This document shows positions 28,101 to 36,871 of a DNA stretch of 64,000 nt, in pieces (position 1 is the stretch's first letter; each line of letters starts with the position of its first letter). The translations under genes and the position numbers were made by a program. Under the pieces are notes generated by a model. That model ran no database searches. It was not told the origin of the DNA and was given only the letters and a program-made list of their open reading frames with translations. Source of the stretch: Bordetella parapertussis (GTDB lineage Bacteria > Bacteroidota > Bacteroidia > Chitinophagales > Chitinophagaceae); the NCBI GenBank assembly GCA_943331005.2, contig CALQJX020000016.1, forward strand, positions 32,422 to 96,421, written 5' to 3'.

Positions 28101-28377
28101 ACTCCATAGCCATTCCCTGACGCAGCACTTTGGCAGTACCCCCGCTAAAAGGCATGATGTATATATCACCCAGCAGATCGAACACTATTTCCCTCCCATC
28201 CGGCGATACATCCACATTCATCCATGTACCCTCATTTACAGTAAAGGACACATCTTTACCGGGTCCACCGGGTGCATTCACATCCCATTTCTTTTTTTCT
28301 TCTTTTTTATCCTGAGCCATAGCTCCTGTACTGAGACAGGATAGCAGGGCTGCTGCAATTGCTTTCTGAAATCTCAT
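25114..28377 (-). CDS. Secreted fusion of a TolB-like beta-propeller and an amidohydrolase
   Basis: The product is 1087 aa from the ATG at 28377, which places the signal peptide (MRFQKAIAAALLSCLSTGAMAQ) at the N-terminus. Residues about 40-660 are PD40/TolB-like propeller blades with repeated SPDG(K/R) motifs (FSPDGKKILFTSDAGG, ISPDGRYVYYSEDMYPGG). Residues about 670-1075 form an amidohydrolase domain: TIDCSGKTIMPGFIDAHAHAG with the HxH metal site, TTIEHNIPV and AHGQIQGIGAHWE. The tail returns to LGFDDWIGTLQPGKLADMLVMDKNP. It is likely a periplasmic metal-dependent hydrolase of peptide or cyclic-amide substrates, unidentified. Confidence 0.9.
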   Translation of the reverse strand: MRFQKAIAAALLSCLSTGAMAQDKKEEKKKWDVNAPGGPGKDVSFTVNEGTWMNVDVSPDGREIVFDLLGDIYIMPFSGGTAKVLRQGMAMELQPRFSPDGKKILFTSDAGGGDNIWMMNRDGSNAKQITKETFRLLNNAVWVDNNYIVARKHFTSGRSLGAGELWMYHTSGGGGLQLTARKNDQQDLNEPCISPDGRYVYYSEDMYPGGYFQYNKDPNNQIFVIKRYDRDKGNVETVTGGPGGAVRPQVSHNGKLMAFVKRVRTKSVLFLRNLENGEEWPVYDKLSKDQQEAWTVFGIYTGYAWTPDDKELVIWSEGKIMKVDVNDKNKAVEIPFTCNVKQHMTDVVRFQQNLNPDEFTVKVIRQATTSPDGKLMVFNALGHLYKRALPDGKPERLTTATLQESEPAFAPDGKSVVYVTWNDSLTGSICRVNLDGKSKPVVLTTQKGIYRTPSLSRDGKWIVYGKDGSEGYLGNAYTVKPGIYMIPAAGGKEEFITDNGSNAVFSADGSRIYYQGGGSGLGQYEASFSSCKTDGSDERMLLKSKYGSQFTVSPDGNWVAYVNLHNVYIAAFPHTGKTVSVGDDGSDIPVKKVSRDAGINLHWSSDNKQLHYTLGEQYFTIDLENRFEFVAGKPDSLFKMPETGISVGLTAKTDKPKGQLAFTNARIITMNGDEVLENATVLVDGNKISAIGKDVKIPAGTKTIDCSGKTIMPGFIDAHAHAGHFRSGLTPDKHWPYYTNLAYGVTTMHDPSANSEMVFAQSELVKSGAMVGPRVFSTGTILYGADGDFKAVINSLEDAKSALRRTQAYGAFSVKSYNQPRREQRQMVIEAARELKVEVVPEGGSFFYHNLSMVMDGHTTIEHNIPVAPLYNDVIQFWKNAKTANTPTLIVSYGSLNGEYYWYQHTNVWEKERLLRFTPRAVIDTRSRHRVMAPEEEYENGHMLVSRSLKKLSDAGVAVNMGAHGQIQGIGAHWEIWMMAQGGMTPMEALRTATVNPAKSLGFDDWIGTLQPGKLADMLVMDKNPLEDIRNTESIHYTMVNGRLYDAETMNEVGNYDNKRTRFFWELSKNAESFPWHEETTNHGDGD

Positions 28378-28595
28378 TGTAGCGAATTTGAACATGGGGT
28401 TAAAGATAATCTGATACTATGATATTAATAAAGGAAACAGGGATGAAGTTTCGGGGTAATAAATGCCCCTTTATAGCAATAAACTCTCTTAGCGAGCCGT
28501 TTACTATGAGCGAAATGTGCACAACTTGTGTACTGGCACAAACTGCCTGCTGCAAGCTAAAGTGTGGCTTTGCTTTTTGGTATAACTTTATGTTT

Positions 28596-29522
28596 ATGAA
28601 ATTTCAGACGAAGAGTATCATATATTTCCTATCCGGATTAGCTATCGGCGCAGTAATAGTTACCGCTGTAGCTTCCCGCAAAATAGATCCTGCAGCTACC
28701 CCTGTGGAAATGTCGTCTGAAGGCCGCCCGCAATATAAATGGTACGCACCACATGTACCCTCTTCTATAGATTTTTGCGGCGAAGCCGTACCTGTAGAAA
28801 GGTGGGAAGTACACGAAAAACTGGACAGAGAATTATTGGTAAACACCTACCTGCATGGCAGCCAGCTTTATATACTGAAACTGGCCGGCCGTTACTTCCC
28901 TATCATAGAAGAAAGACTGAAAGCCAATAACATGCCCACAGATCTGAAGTATGTATGCGTTGCAGAAAGTGCTTTGCAGCAAAACGCTTGGTCATCCGTT
29001 GGCGCTGCCAGCTTCTGGCAATTCATGAAGGACACCGGGCCTCGTTACGGCCTGGAGATAAATGACGAAGTTGATGAACGATTCAATGTAGTAAAGGCTA
29101 CCGATGCTGCCTGCCAGTACTTCAAAGAGGCCCACAACAAATTTGGCTCATGGACTGCCGCTGCTGCCTCCTACAACTGTGGCATGGCTGGCTTTGCCAA
29201 GCAGGCCGAATTTCAGCAGACCAGCAACTACTACGACCTCATCTTCCCCGAAGAGACCAATCGCTATGTATTCCGCATAGTAGCACTGAAACATCTGCTA
29301 TCCAATGCCCACAAAAACGGCATGATGATAGAATCTTCAGACGAATACAAACCACTGAAATACCGTACCGTTACCGTTACTGAAACTATCTCCAACCTCA
29401 CAGAGTTTGCTATGGCCAATGGCACCAGTTACAAAATGCTGAAGATATACAACCCCTGGCTGCGCGATCGCAAACTCACTGTTAAGGCCGGCAAATCTTA
29501 CGAGATCCAGTTACCACAATAA
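28596..29522 (+). CDS. Membrane-bound lytic murein transglycosylase (SLT family, MltD-like)
   Basis: The start at 28596 gives 308 aa with an N-terminal membrane anchor or signal (SIIYFLSGLAIGAVIVTAVAS). The SLT domain is clear: YVCVAESALQQNAWSSVGA with the catalytic Glu, SFWQFMKDTGPRYGL, YNCGMAGF, then YVFRIVALKHL. The C-terminal 45 residues (LTEFAMANGTSYKMLKIYNPW) look like one LysM peptidoglycan-binding unit. It cleaves glycan strands to 1,6-anhydro ends. TAACTTTA at 28583-28590 is a possible -7 box; the longer upstream frame from 28419 lacks a sensible signal and is not used. Confidence 0.88.
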   Translation: MKFQTKSIIYFLSGLAIGAVIVTAVASRKIDPAATPVEMSSEGRPQYKWYAPHVPSSIDFCGEAVPVERWEVHEKLDRELLVNTYLHGSQLYILKLAGRYFPIIEERLKANNMPTDLKYVCVAESALQQNAWSSVGAASFWQFMKDTGPRYGLEINDEVDERFNVVKATDAACQYFKEAHNKFGSWTAAAASYNCGMAGFAKQAEFQQTSNYYDLIFPEETNRYVFRIVALKHLLSNAHKNGMMIESSDEYKPLKYRTVTVTETISNLTEFAMANGTSYKMLKIYNPWLRDRKLTVKAGKSYEIQLPQ

Positions 29523-29625
29523 TTGCTCCATTCCGGCATAACCATACCATGTATGCGCCAACCGCATACATGTGCGCGCTATTGTGTAACTTCAACATGA
29601 TTTTACTATCATCAATCAGCTGCAC

Positions 29626-32079
29626 ATGCCTCAGAAAAACACACCTTCAGGCAAACGAAACAGACGCTCCGCCATCATTAGGGGATACATCATTCTTGCC
29701 CTTTCCGTCATGCTGGTTTATATGTTGGATCACCCCATTGGCGAAATTCCCGCATTAGGCCCGTTGCTGGATCCGGTAAACGGTTGCTGGACCAGTGCCG
29801 AGTCTGTGAACAAAGACTACAATGCATCATTAAAGTTGCCGATCAAAGATGCTGCTTCTGTCTGGTACGACGACCAGATGACTCCGCACATAAAAGCTAC
29901 CAACGATCATGACCTGTATTTCCTGCAAGGCTACGTACATGCATCTTTCCGCCTCTGGCAAATGGATATGCAGACCCGTGCTGCTGCCGGCAGAGTATCT
30001 GAAGTAGCTGGTGATAAAGCACTCGCATTCGATAGAAAACAGAAAAGAAAGGGCATGTTGTTTGCCGCAGAGAATTCGCTGAAAGCGGCAGAAGCAAACC
30101 CTACAACCAAACTCATGCTGGATGCCTACACAGAGGGAGTCAACAGCTACATCAACAGCCTTAAAAAAGGCGACTACCCGCTGGAATACAAGCTCATGGG
30201 CTTTGCCCCCGAACCGTGGACCTCTTTCAAGTGTATCCTCCTCATGAAATACATGGCCGATGATCTCTCCGGCAGAACAGACGATATTGCACACTCCTAT
30301 CTCAGAAGCATTCTACCAAAGGAACAATTCGAACTGCTCTATCCCGACAAGATCAGTGGAGCCAGTCCGGTAATACCGGCAGGTACTGTGTACAACAAAC
30401 CTACACTTTCCAAACCGGTTGCACCTGCCGACAGTATGGCCTTCCCGCTATATGCCATTACCGATTTCGATGCACCACGCATAGAAGGCAAGGGCAGTAA
30501 CAACTGGGCACTCAGCGGTGCCAGAACAGCCTCTGGCGTTCCTATCCTCTGCAACGACCCCCACCTTGCACTCAATCTGCCTTCGCTTTGGTTCAAAGTG
30601 CAGCTCATGGCGCCGGGTGTCAATGTATATGGCGCTTCACTACCCGGCGCACCAGGCATCATTATAGGTTTCAACGACAATATCTCCTGGGGCCTTACCA
30701 ACAATTATCGCGACGTAAAGGACTATTTCGAGATAAAACCGGTGCAGGGCAACAGAAACAAATACTGGTTCAATGGCAAACAGGTCGACTATACTATCAG
30801 GGCCGAAGTGATAAACATCAAGGGCAAACCATCTTTCACAGACACGGTACGTTATACACTCCATGGCCCGGTGATGTATGACTTGTCTTACTACGAAAGA
30901 AAATCGCTTAAAAGACCACTGGCTGTTTGCTGGATGGGGCACAGACCCAGCAACGAATACAATGCTGTTTACCTCATGAACAGGGCGCAGGACTATACCG
31001 ACTTTGTAACTGCCATTCAATCGTTCGAGTGCCCTGCCCAGAATATGCTCTATGCCGACCGCAAAGGCAATATAGCCCTATGGGGTCAGGGACAGTATGT
31101 AAACAAATGGAAGGATCAGGGCCGCTTCATTATGAATGGCTGGGACAGCGCCACCCTTTGGAAGGAGCTCATACCCATGCGCGAAAACCCGCATGCCGAA
31201 AACCCTGCACAAGGCTACCTGTGTTCTGCCAACCAATGTGTCACAGATAGCACCTACCCTTACTGGTACAATGGCGACTATTCCGAATTCAGAGCATGGC
31301 GTATCAATCAGGTACTCAGTGGCATGCAAAAAGCATCCATACAGGATATGTTTGCCCTGCAAAACGACAACTACAGCATGCTTGCTGCAAATGTGCTGCC
31401 GCTGATGTTGCAAAACCGCATCGGCCAACCCGATGAATATATAGCTACTATGTCGCGCTGGAACTACAGACTCACCGCAGAAACCATTGCCGGAACAGCT
31501 TTTCAAGTATGGTGGCATTATCTCTGCAAAGAGATCTGGAACGAGAAATTCAAGAACGTACCCTTTTCCACGTTGCCCTTGCAGGAACGCACCATGCAGC
31601 TCATCATGTCTGAGTCTGTTCCCATGTATTGCCTCAGTTGCGACCGCACCGATTACAAAAGTTTTTTCAACTCGCTTGTCACCAGAAGTTATACCAATGC
31701 GCTCGATAGCCTCGGCAAACTGAAAAAGAACAATGCACTGTACTGGTACAAAGCAAAGAATACTTCTATTACCCACCTCACCAAAATTCCTGCATTCAGT
31801 TTCGAAGGCGTACCAACCGGTGGTTGGGGCAATACCGTCAATGCCATGAAACCCGGCTACGGCCCGTCTTGGCGCATGGTAGTACAAATGGGTCCAGAAA
31901 TAGAAGCATATGGCATTTACCCCGGCGGTCAGTCGGGCAATCCGGGCAGCAAGTATTATGCCGACTACCTGCAGTACTGGTCAGAAGGCAAATACCATAG
32001 GCTTGTGTTCCTGCCCAATAAAGACGAACAGTCATCTAACCATATCAAATTCAAATGGGACATAAAATCCGGTTCCTGA
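29626..32079 (+). CDS. Penicillin acylase family N-terminal nucleophile hydrolase
   Basis: The 817-aa precursor has an N-terminal membrane segment (GYIILALSVMLVYMLDH). The alpha-chain region is next (DLYFLQGYVHASFRLWQMDM). The self-cleavage site lies in EGKGSNNWALSG, with Ser291 expected to become the beta-chain N-terminal nucleophile, and CNDPHLALNLPSLWF follows it. Other conserved parts are GFNDNISWGLTNN and the final GGQSGNPGSKYYADYLQYW. The family cleaves amides of penicillins, N-acyl-homoserine lactones or other acyl-amines in the periplasm; the substrate cannot be read. The membrane-protein gene 25 nt downstream is probably cotranscribed. Confidence 0.92.
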   Translation: MPQKNTPSGKRNRRSAIIRGYIILALSVMLVYMLDHPIGEIPALGPLLDPVNGCWTSAESVNKDYNASLKLPIKDAASVWYDDQMTPHIKATNDHDLYFLQGYVHASFRLWQMDMQTRAAAGRVSEVAGDKALAFDRKQKRKGMLFAAENSLKAAEANPTTKLMLDAYTEGVNSYINSLKKGDYPLEYKLMGFAPEPWTSFKCILLMKYMADDLSGRTDDIAHSYLRSILPKEQFELLYPDKISGASPVIPAGTVYNKPTLSKPVAPADSMAFPLYAITDFDAPRIEGKGSNNWALSGARTASGVPILCNDPHLALNLPSLWFKVQLMAPGVNVYGASLPGAPGIIIGFNDNISWGLTNNYRDVKDYFEIKPVQGNRNKYWFNGKQVDYTIRAEVINIKGKPSFTDTVRYTLHGPVMYDLSYYERKSLKRPLAVCWMGHRPSNEYNAVYLMNRAQDYTDFVTAIQSFECPAQNMLYADRKGNIALWGQGQYVNKWKDQGRFIMNGWDSATLWKELIPMRENPHAENPAQGYLCSANQCVTDSTYPYWYNGDYSEFRAWRINQVLSGMQKASIQDMFALQNDNYSMLAANVLPLMLQNRIGQPDEYIATMSRWNYRLTAETIAGTAFQVWWHYLCKEIWNEKFKNVPFSTLPLQERTMQLIMSESVPMYCLSCDRTDYKSFFNSLVTRSYTNALDSLGKLKKNNALYWYKAKNTSITHLTKIPAFSFEGVPTGGWGNTVNAMKPGYGPSWRMVVQMGPEIEAYGIYPGGQSGNPGSKYYADYLQYWSEGKYHRLVFLPNKDEQSSNHIKFKWDIKSGS

Positions 32080-32104
32080 TCAATAACCAACCAATAAACG
32101 GCCA

Positions 32105-32455
32105 ATGAGATTCTTACTTTCCATACTCACTACTGCTGTGCTTTGTTTCCTTGCTCAGTTACTGCTCCCCTGGTGGTCGGCTGGTGTAGTTGCCTTTCTT
32201 GTAGCGCTGTTTGCAGGGCATACACCTGGCAAGGGCTTCCTCATGGGCTTCCTGGGCGTGGGCCTGTGTTGGCTTTCAGTTGCAGGCATCAGAGATATCG
32301 CTAACGAACATATCCTCTCCGGCAAAATGGCAAAAATATTCCACCTGCAGAGCCATGTACAGTTGCTTTTGATCACAGTATTTATTGGTGCGCTCATAGG
32401 CGGCTTGTTTGCATGGGCAGGTGCCACTATTAAAAAAGGATCTAAAACCAACTAA
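32105..32455 (+). CDS. Small integral membrane protein
   Basis: The 116-aa protein has three to four hydrophobic segments: about 3-20 (LLSILTTAVLCFLAQLLL), 25-42, 48-65 and 88-110 (LLLITVFIGALIGGLFAWAG). It ends in a basic tail (KKGSKTN). I do not recognise a family with a defined function. It begins 25 nt after the penicillin-acylase gene on the same strand and ends before a terminator hairpin, so the two form an apparent operon. Confidence 0.65.
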   Translation: MRFLLSILTTAVLCFLAQLLLPWWSAGVVAFLVALFAGHTPGKGFLMGFLGVGLCWLSVAGIRDIANEHILSGKMAKIFHLQSHVQLLLITVFIGALIGGLFAWAGATIKKGSKTN

Positions 32456-32527
32456 CAATGCTACCTTTGCTTTGGTGCCAAACCTCGTAGCTGCAAAAGG
32501 CAAGTAATTGTCGGTCTTGCAGCTGCA

Positions 32528-32557
32528 ACAATGCCCCGGCGAAAGCAGGGGCATTGT
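32528..32557 (+). terminator. Terminator after the acylase/membrane-protein operon
   Basis: ACAATGCCCC and GGGGCATTGT form a 10-bp stem with a 10-nt loop, followed by CTTTTAC. Confidence 0.75.
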
Positions 32558-32587
32558 CTTTTACAATACACAGCTTATATTTTTGCT

Positions 32588-33007
32588 ATGAAGTATTTCC
32601 TGCACGGCATTTTATTACTCACTTTATCTCTTGCTGCATGCGGTGGCGGACAGCAAAATACACTTGCCCCCATAGAGAATTTTGTTGCCTTAAGTGCAGC
32701 AGATTGTCACGGCACTAAACTGAACGGCACCTGGAAACTGGTTGCAATACTGGAAGAAGGACACAAATCATATTCCGTACCTGAACAGCTGGTCACTTTC
32801 AGCAACTGTAGCACCGCATCCTACTACCAGAATGGCAAACTCACTCATACCGATAGTTTCAAAACATTCAGGGTCACCCAATACTGTGCAGACTATCAGC
32901 TCAATTATCCTGGAGATTCCATCAGCTGTATCAACTTCACAAAAGACACGCTGATAATTGGTGCCTGCAGCGGCATGGAAACCAGATACTGCTACAAAAA
33001 GCAATAA
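32588..33007 (+). CDS. Hypothetical lipoprotein, lipocalin-like size
   Basis: From the ATG at 32588 the product is 139 aa with a lipobox signal (LLTLSLAAC). The mature part contains LNGTWKLVAILEEG near residue 50, a start typical of lipocalin-like lipoproteins, then a beta-rich region with Cys residues (SNCSTASYYQ, TQYCADYQLNY, GACSGMETRYC) that may pair. TATTTTTG at 32578-32585 ends 2 nt before the ATG. The function is unknown. A bidirectional terminator follows. Confidence 0.7.
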   Translation: MKYFLHGILLLTLSLAACGGGQQNTLAPIENFVALSAADCHGTKLNGTWKLVAILEEGHKSYSVPEQLVTFSNCSTASYYQNGKLTHTDSFKTFRVTQYCADYQLNYPGDSISCINFTKDTLIIGACSGMETRYCYKKQ

Positions 33008-33025
33008 CAATACTACCTAAAACAA

Positions 33026-33058
33026 AACGGGTGCGTTTTCTATGAAAACGCACCCGTT
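33026..33058. terminator. Bidirectional terminator
   Basis: A perfect 15-bp stem (AACGGGTGCGTTTTC and its complement) with loop TAT, between two convergent genes. Confidence 0.9.
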
Positions 33059-33081
33059 AGTATGTTCAACTATAACTGTTG

Positions 33082-33498
33082 TTACAGCTTTTCCTGAAAC
33101 CTGAAGAGGAAGAAATAAGCAGCAGCCCATGTTGGCTCTACATTCTCCATTGTGGCTATTACAGTACCATTGCTTATCACAGGGCCGGTAGCATACATTA
33201 TGCTGCCGATCTTCTGCTTGTTAGCATCCTGCACAGTACCGTCAAACTGTATGTAGGCAACCGTCTTGCGGTCTCTATCCTGCAGTTCAGCATTATTTAC
33301 AAGATAACCAATGGTATTGGCCTTACCATCCACAATACGTCCGTCGGGCTGAAAAACGCATAGCGTTTGCTTCTCACTGTTCTGAATAGTAGAACGGGTG
33401 ATGTAAGCTATTGTATTGCGTTTTACATCTTTCACTTCCTGCGCCTGAGTAAAACTTGCCAGAAAAGTAAGACCAATTATAAACAGTATGTTTTTCAT
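33082..33498 (-). CDS. Secreted 4-fold beta-flower-like repeat protein
   Basis: The 138-aa protein has a signal peptide (MKNILFIIGLTFLASFTQAQ). It is built of short repeats of the form (I/V)(G/A)Y(I/L)...D: NTIAYITRSTIQNSEKQ, NTIGYLVNNAELQDRD, KTVAYIQFDGTVQDANK, QKIGSIMYATGPVISNG. That matches the recently named 4-fold beta flower domain of Bacteroidota secreted proteins. No enzymatic residues are apparent. It may follow the two large T9SS genes on the same strand. Confidence 0.7.
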   Translation of the reverse strand: MKNILFIIGLTFLASFTQAQEVKDVKRNTIAYITRSTIQNSEKQTLCVFQPDGRIVDGKANTIGYLVNNAELQDRDRKTVAYIQFDGTVQDANKQKIGSIMYATGPVISNGTVIATMENVEPTWAAAYFFLFRFQEKL

Positions 33499-33579
33499 TT
33501 AATGATCGTTTTGTTTGCTGTTATTCAATTTTTCAATTTACGCAGTTCTATCACTGCCCTGCTTTTTCAATATTCCCAC

Positions 33580-36500
33580 TTATCGCATCAGGGTCACATT
33601 GCCTTTGTGCGTTTCTTTCTGTCCGTCTTTGAACACCGCATCAATAGTGTAAATGTACACACCTTCCGGCTGTGGCGTACCGTTCATACGGCCATCCCAT
33701 CCGCGACCTTCGAGCGAGTTGGCAGAGAATACCAGCTGACCCCAACGGTTGTAGATGTTCATGTCGAACTGTGTAAGACCGGCAGACAACAATTGACGTG
33801 GGAAGAAGTAATCATTCACACCGTCACCATTAGGAGTAAAGATGTTCGGGATATTGATATAACAATCTTTGTCCACTTTAATAGTATCGCTCGACTCACA
33901 ACCATTGATGGTTACTGTAGCACGGTATGTACCTGGTGCCACAATTGTGATCTTCGGAGTGGTCTCACCTGTACCCCATTTCCATTTAGCAGTATATCCG
34001 TAAGTATTCAGCTGATCTGCTGACAACTGTATCGAAGAGCTGCCCGGACAGATTGTCGTATCAGCTCCCAGATCGAAAGATGGATATGGATATACATTGA
34101 TCACTTTCTTCAGGTTGATCGTAGGACAATATCTGTAATATGCTGTTGCAGCCACAGTATAAGTACCCGGAACATTGAAAGAGTGATAGATCGGGTTCAT
34201 ATCCTTGATGCTGTCTGTCACAGATTCAAACTGCCATGTGTAGCCATAATTACCTTCCTGTACATTCTGTACTGTAAACGTAATATTCTTACCGGCACAC
34301 GATACGCTGTCGGTAATTGACAGATCTATCTTAGGATACAACCAAACCCTCGCTGTTACCTTAGAGCGTTCGCTGGTACACCCTTCAGGCGATGTCTGTG
34401 TTACATACATGGGAAAGATACCGCTGTTTTTGGTAGATGGTATCGGAGGCGTACTTGTTCCCACACCACCTGTTGGTGTTGTATACCAAACCAGATTAGT
34501 ACCAAGCACATCATATGGAACTGCTATGTCGTTCTGACAGTAGTTGGTATCATTATACAAAGGAGCAGCCGGTGTCTGATTAATAGTGATGGACATGGTG
34601 TCGGCTACTGTACAGCCGTTCCAGGTAACATTTACAGTATAAACACCTGTAGATACTGTCTGCACAAATGCTACATAAGGATTCTGGTCGTAAGAATTAA
34701 AGAAGTTAGGACCATACCACACATAAGATGTAGCACCTACTGAAGACACACTATAAAGGAACAAAGTGTCATTAGAACATACCGGAGTATTGCTTGTAGC
34801 TACCGGTGTTGGCAATGGTCGGATCTCAACAAGAGTAGAGCCATAATTGTAACAGTTTGCTTTAGAAACCGTTACAGAATAAACACCTGCCATTGCCATA
34901 GTCGCCGGAACCAGTATCGGATTAGGCAGGCCTGATGAATATCCGCCCGGACCATCCCACTGGAAGGTAACACCAGGAGTAGTACTGTTCGCAAACAATT
35001 TCAATGTATCGTTTACACAAACAAAACTATTGCTGGTCACACCCGACAGATCTGGAACTGGTGGATCCACCAGGGTAACAGGACCTACCAGATTGTAAAC
35101 ACAGGTAGCACCAATTATCGTTATGTTAGAATAAACACCCTGCATCAAACCATTCAAATTCAGTTTACCGAATGGATCTGCTACTACTACTCGCGTTTGT
35201 GGCACGCCTCCGTATAAGTAAGATAACGTGTAAGAAACGCCAGGCGCAATCAATCCTTCTATTACAATGATACCATCTGCACCCAGACAGGTTGTGGGGT
35301 TAAAGAAAGTATCGATGTTAATGATCCTTGGATCCGGATCTTTAATGATTGCCGTATTGGTATCTGTACAGCCAAATGCATCAAATACAATAACGGTATA
35401 GGTATCTGCACCTAAAGCAGAAGCAGTAGATGTTGTCTGTACTGGTGCGGTACTCCAGGTATAATAATAAGGTGCTACACCTGTAGTAACAGATACAGTC
35501 GCAGAGCCGTTAGTAAAACCTTGACAGGTTGGCGTATCCACCGTTACCGTAGTTATAAGATCCGGCAAAATGGTGACATTATAGACGTGTTCAGCAGTAC
35601 AGCCGTTCACATTGGTTACTGTAAGCGAATAGGCTGTAGTAACTGTCGGGCTGGCTATAGGGTTGGCACATGTGGCACAACTCAATCCCGTTGCCGGTGT
35701 CCAGCTATAATATATAGGGGTCGCAATGTCGGTAGCATTAGATGCCAGCATCACACTACGCCCACGGCATATGGCCGTATCGTTTGATGGGTGAATGCTC
35801 AGTGCTGAAGGACTGATGCGTGTATACAAGGTATCAGGGCATCCGTAACCCGGAAGTGGAGTCAGTACCACTGCTATTGTGACAGGCGTTGGTGGGAAAG
35901 GTATAGTGATACTTACACCCGTACCATATACAACGCTGAATGTAGCAGAGTCATACCATGTATAACCCGCAAAACCATCAGGTGCAGTAAGCACCGGCGG
36001 TGTCAATGTATCACAGATAGAAGCAGAGATCCTGAAAAGACCGCAACTCATATCCACATAACCATAACCAAAGTGTCCGGTTGGCTGACAATCTGAACTG
36101 ATAAAGTCAATACCTACCGTAGTACCTGCAAGACCCGAAAGATCGACCGTAGAAGTGGTCCATCCCTTGTACTGTACATAGTTACCTGCTGAACTAGAAG
36201 CAGGTATACAGGTACCGCATACACTATTGGTAGAGAAACCAGGCAATGTACCACCAGCTGTATATTTAAAGTAAGAACAGGCAGTATCACCTACAAGCAC
36301 AGGCACTACACCACCTGCTGCGGCTGTTGCGGCAGAGTCAAATACACGAACAATGAACTGTGGTTTCTGTGCAGGAGTGTGACTCGTACCCGGATCCTGA
36401 AAACAAACCGCGTAACGATAGATCAGACTGTAATTGTCTGATCCCGAAGGTATCTGAATATAAAACCTGGCCTTTTCTGTAAAACCACCATTTTCGTTCT

Positions 36501-36819
36501 TACCTACACGAAGAGAATAACTACCTCCACCCGGTGCCAGAACAGGGAATCCACCATACTGATCAAGCGGACCAACTCCGCCCGGACCCGTACAACCTAT
36601 CAGTCCGGCAGCCTTGGTAAGCGTATGCCTGCATGCTATCGGCGCACCCGGCACTGTGGCATCCGGTACACCTCCACTGAATACACCGGTAAAGAATGTC
36701 CATCCTGAAAGATCACCCAATTCAAAATCGATATTGGGAGGACAAACCAATTGGGCGTGGGAATTGATACCGAAACCAATAAATGCAATAAGTGCAAGAA
36801 GCAATTTTTTGGTATTCAT
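33580..36819 (-). CDS. Large T9SS type B surface protein with SprB/PKD-like repeats
   Basis: This is a 1079-aa exported protein with a signal peptide (MNTKKLLLALIAFIGFGINSHAQ). An N-terminal lectin-like region (about 30-280) has many Cys residues. Several SprB- and PKD-like modules follow (GSATVSVTTGVAPYYYTWS, SYVWYGPNFFNSYDQNP, YTWQFESVTD). The C-terminal type B domain reads NIFTPNGDGVNDYFFPRQLL, NIYNRWGQLVF, GWDGRMNGTPQPEGVYIY. It is a probable adhesin or gliding-associated surface protein. It lies 52 nt downstream of the T9SS type A gene on the same strand, so the two may be cotranscribed. Confidence 0.9.
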   Translation of the reverse strand: MNTKKLLLALIAFIGFGINSHAQLVCPPNIDFELGDLSGWTFFTGVFSGGVPDATVPGAPIACRHTLTKAAGLIGCTGPGGVGPLDQYGGFPVLAPGGGSYSLRVGKNENGGFTEKARFYIQIPSGSDNYSLIYRYAVCFQDPGTSHTPAQKPQFIVRVFDSAATAAAGGVVPVLVGDTACSYFKYTAGGTLPGFSTNSVCGTCIPASSSAGNYVQYKGWTTSTVDLSGLAGTTVGIDFISSDCQPTGHFGYGYVDMSCGLFRISASICDTLTPPVLTAPDGFAGYTWYDSATFSVVYGTGVSITIPFPPTPVTIAVVLTPLPGYGCPDTLYTRISPSALSIHPSNDTAICRGRSVMLASNATDIATPIYYSWTPATGLSCATCANPIASPTVTTAYSLTVTNVNGCTAEHVYNVTILPDLITTVTVDTPTCQGFTNGSATVSVTTGVAPYYYTWSTAPVQTTSTASALGADTYTVIVFDAFGCTDTNTAIIKDPDPRIINIDTFFNPTTCLGADGIIVIEGLIAPGVSYTLSYLYGGVPQTRVVVADPFGKLNLNGLMQGVYSNITIIGATCVYNLVGPVTLVDPPVPDLSGVTSNSFVCVNDTLKLFANSTTPGVTFQWDGPGGYSSGLPNPILVPATMAMAGVYSVTVSKANCYNYGSTLVEIRPLPTPVATSNTPVCSNDTLFLYSVSSVGATSYVWYGPNFFNSYDQNPYVAFVQTVSTGVYTVNVTWNGCTVADTMSITINQTPAAPLYNDTNYCQNDIAVPYDVLGTNLVWYTTPTGGVGTSTPPIPSTKNSGIFPMYVTQTSPEGCTSERSKVTARVWLYPKIDLSITDSVSCAGKNITFTVQNVQEGNYGYTWQFESVTDSIKDMNPIYHSFNVPGTYTVAATAYYRYCPTINLKKVINVYPYPSFDLGADTTICPGSSSIQLSADQLNTYGYTAKWKWGTGETTPKITIVAPGTYRATVTINGCESSDTIKVDKDCYINIPNIFTPNGDGVNDYFFPRQLLSAGLTQFDMNIYNRWGQLVFSANSLEGRGWDGRMNGTPQPEGVYIYTIDAVFKDGQKETHKGNVTLMR

Positions 36820-36871
36820 GTCTGAGTAATTATTATATAATGTATGAATTATTTTTAAACCTTCTGTTCTA

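Noticed and set aside
28419..28595. Longer start for the lytic transglycosylase
   Set aside because: The extra 59 residues are Cys-rich, with no signal; the signal segment begins at 28596.
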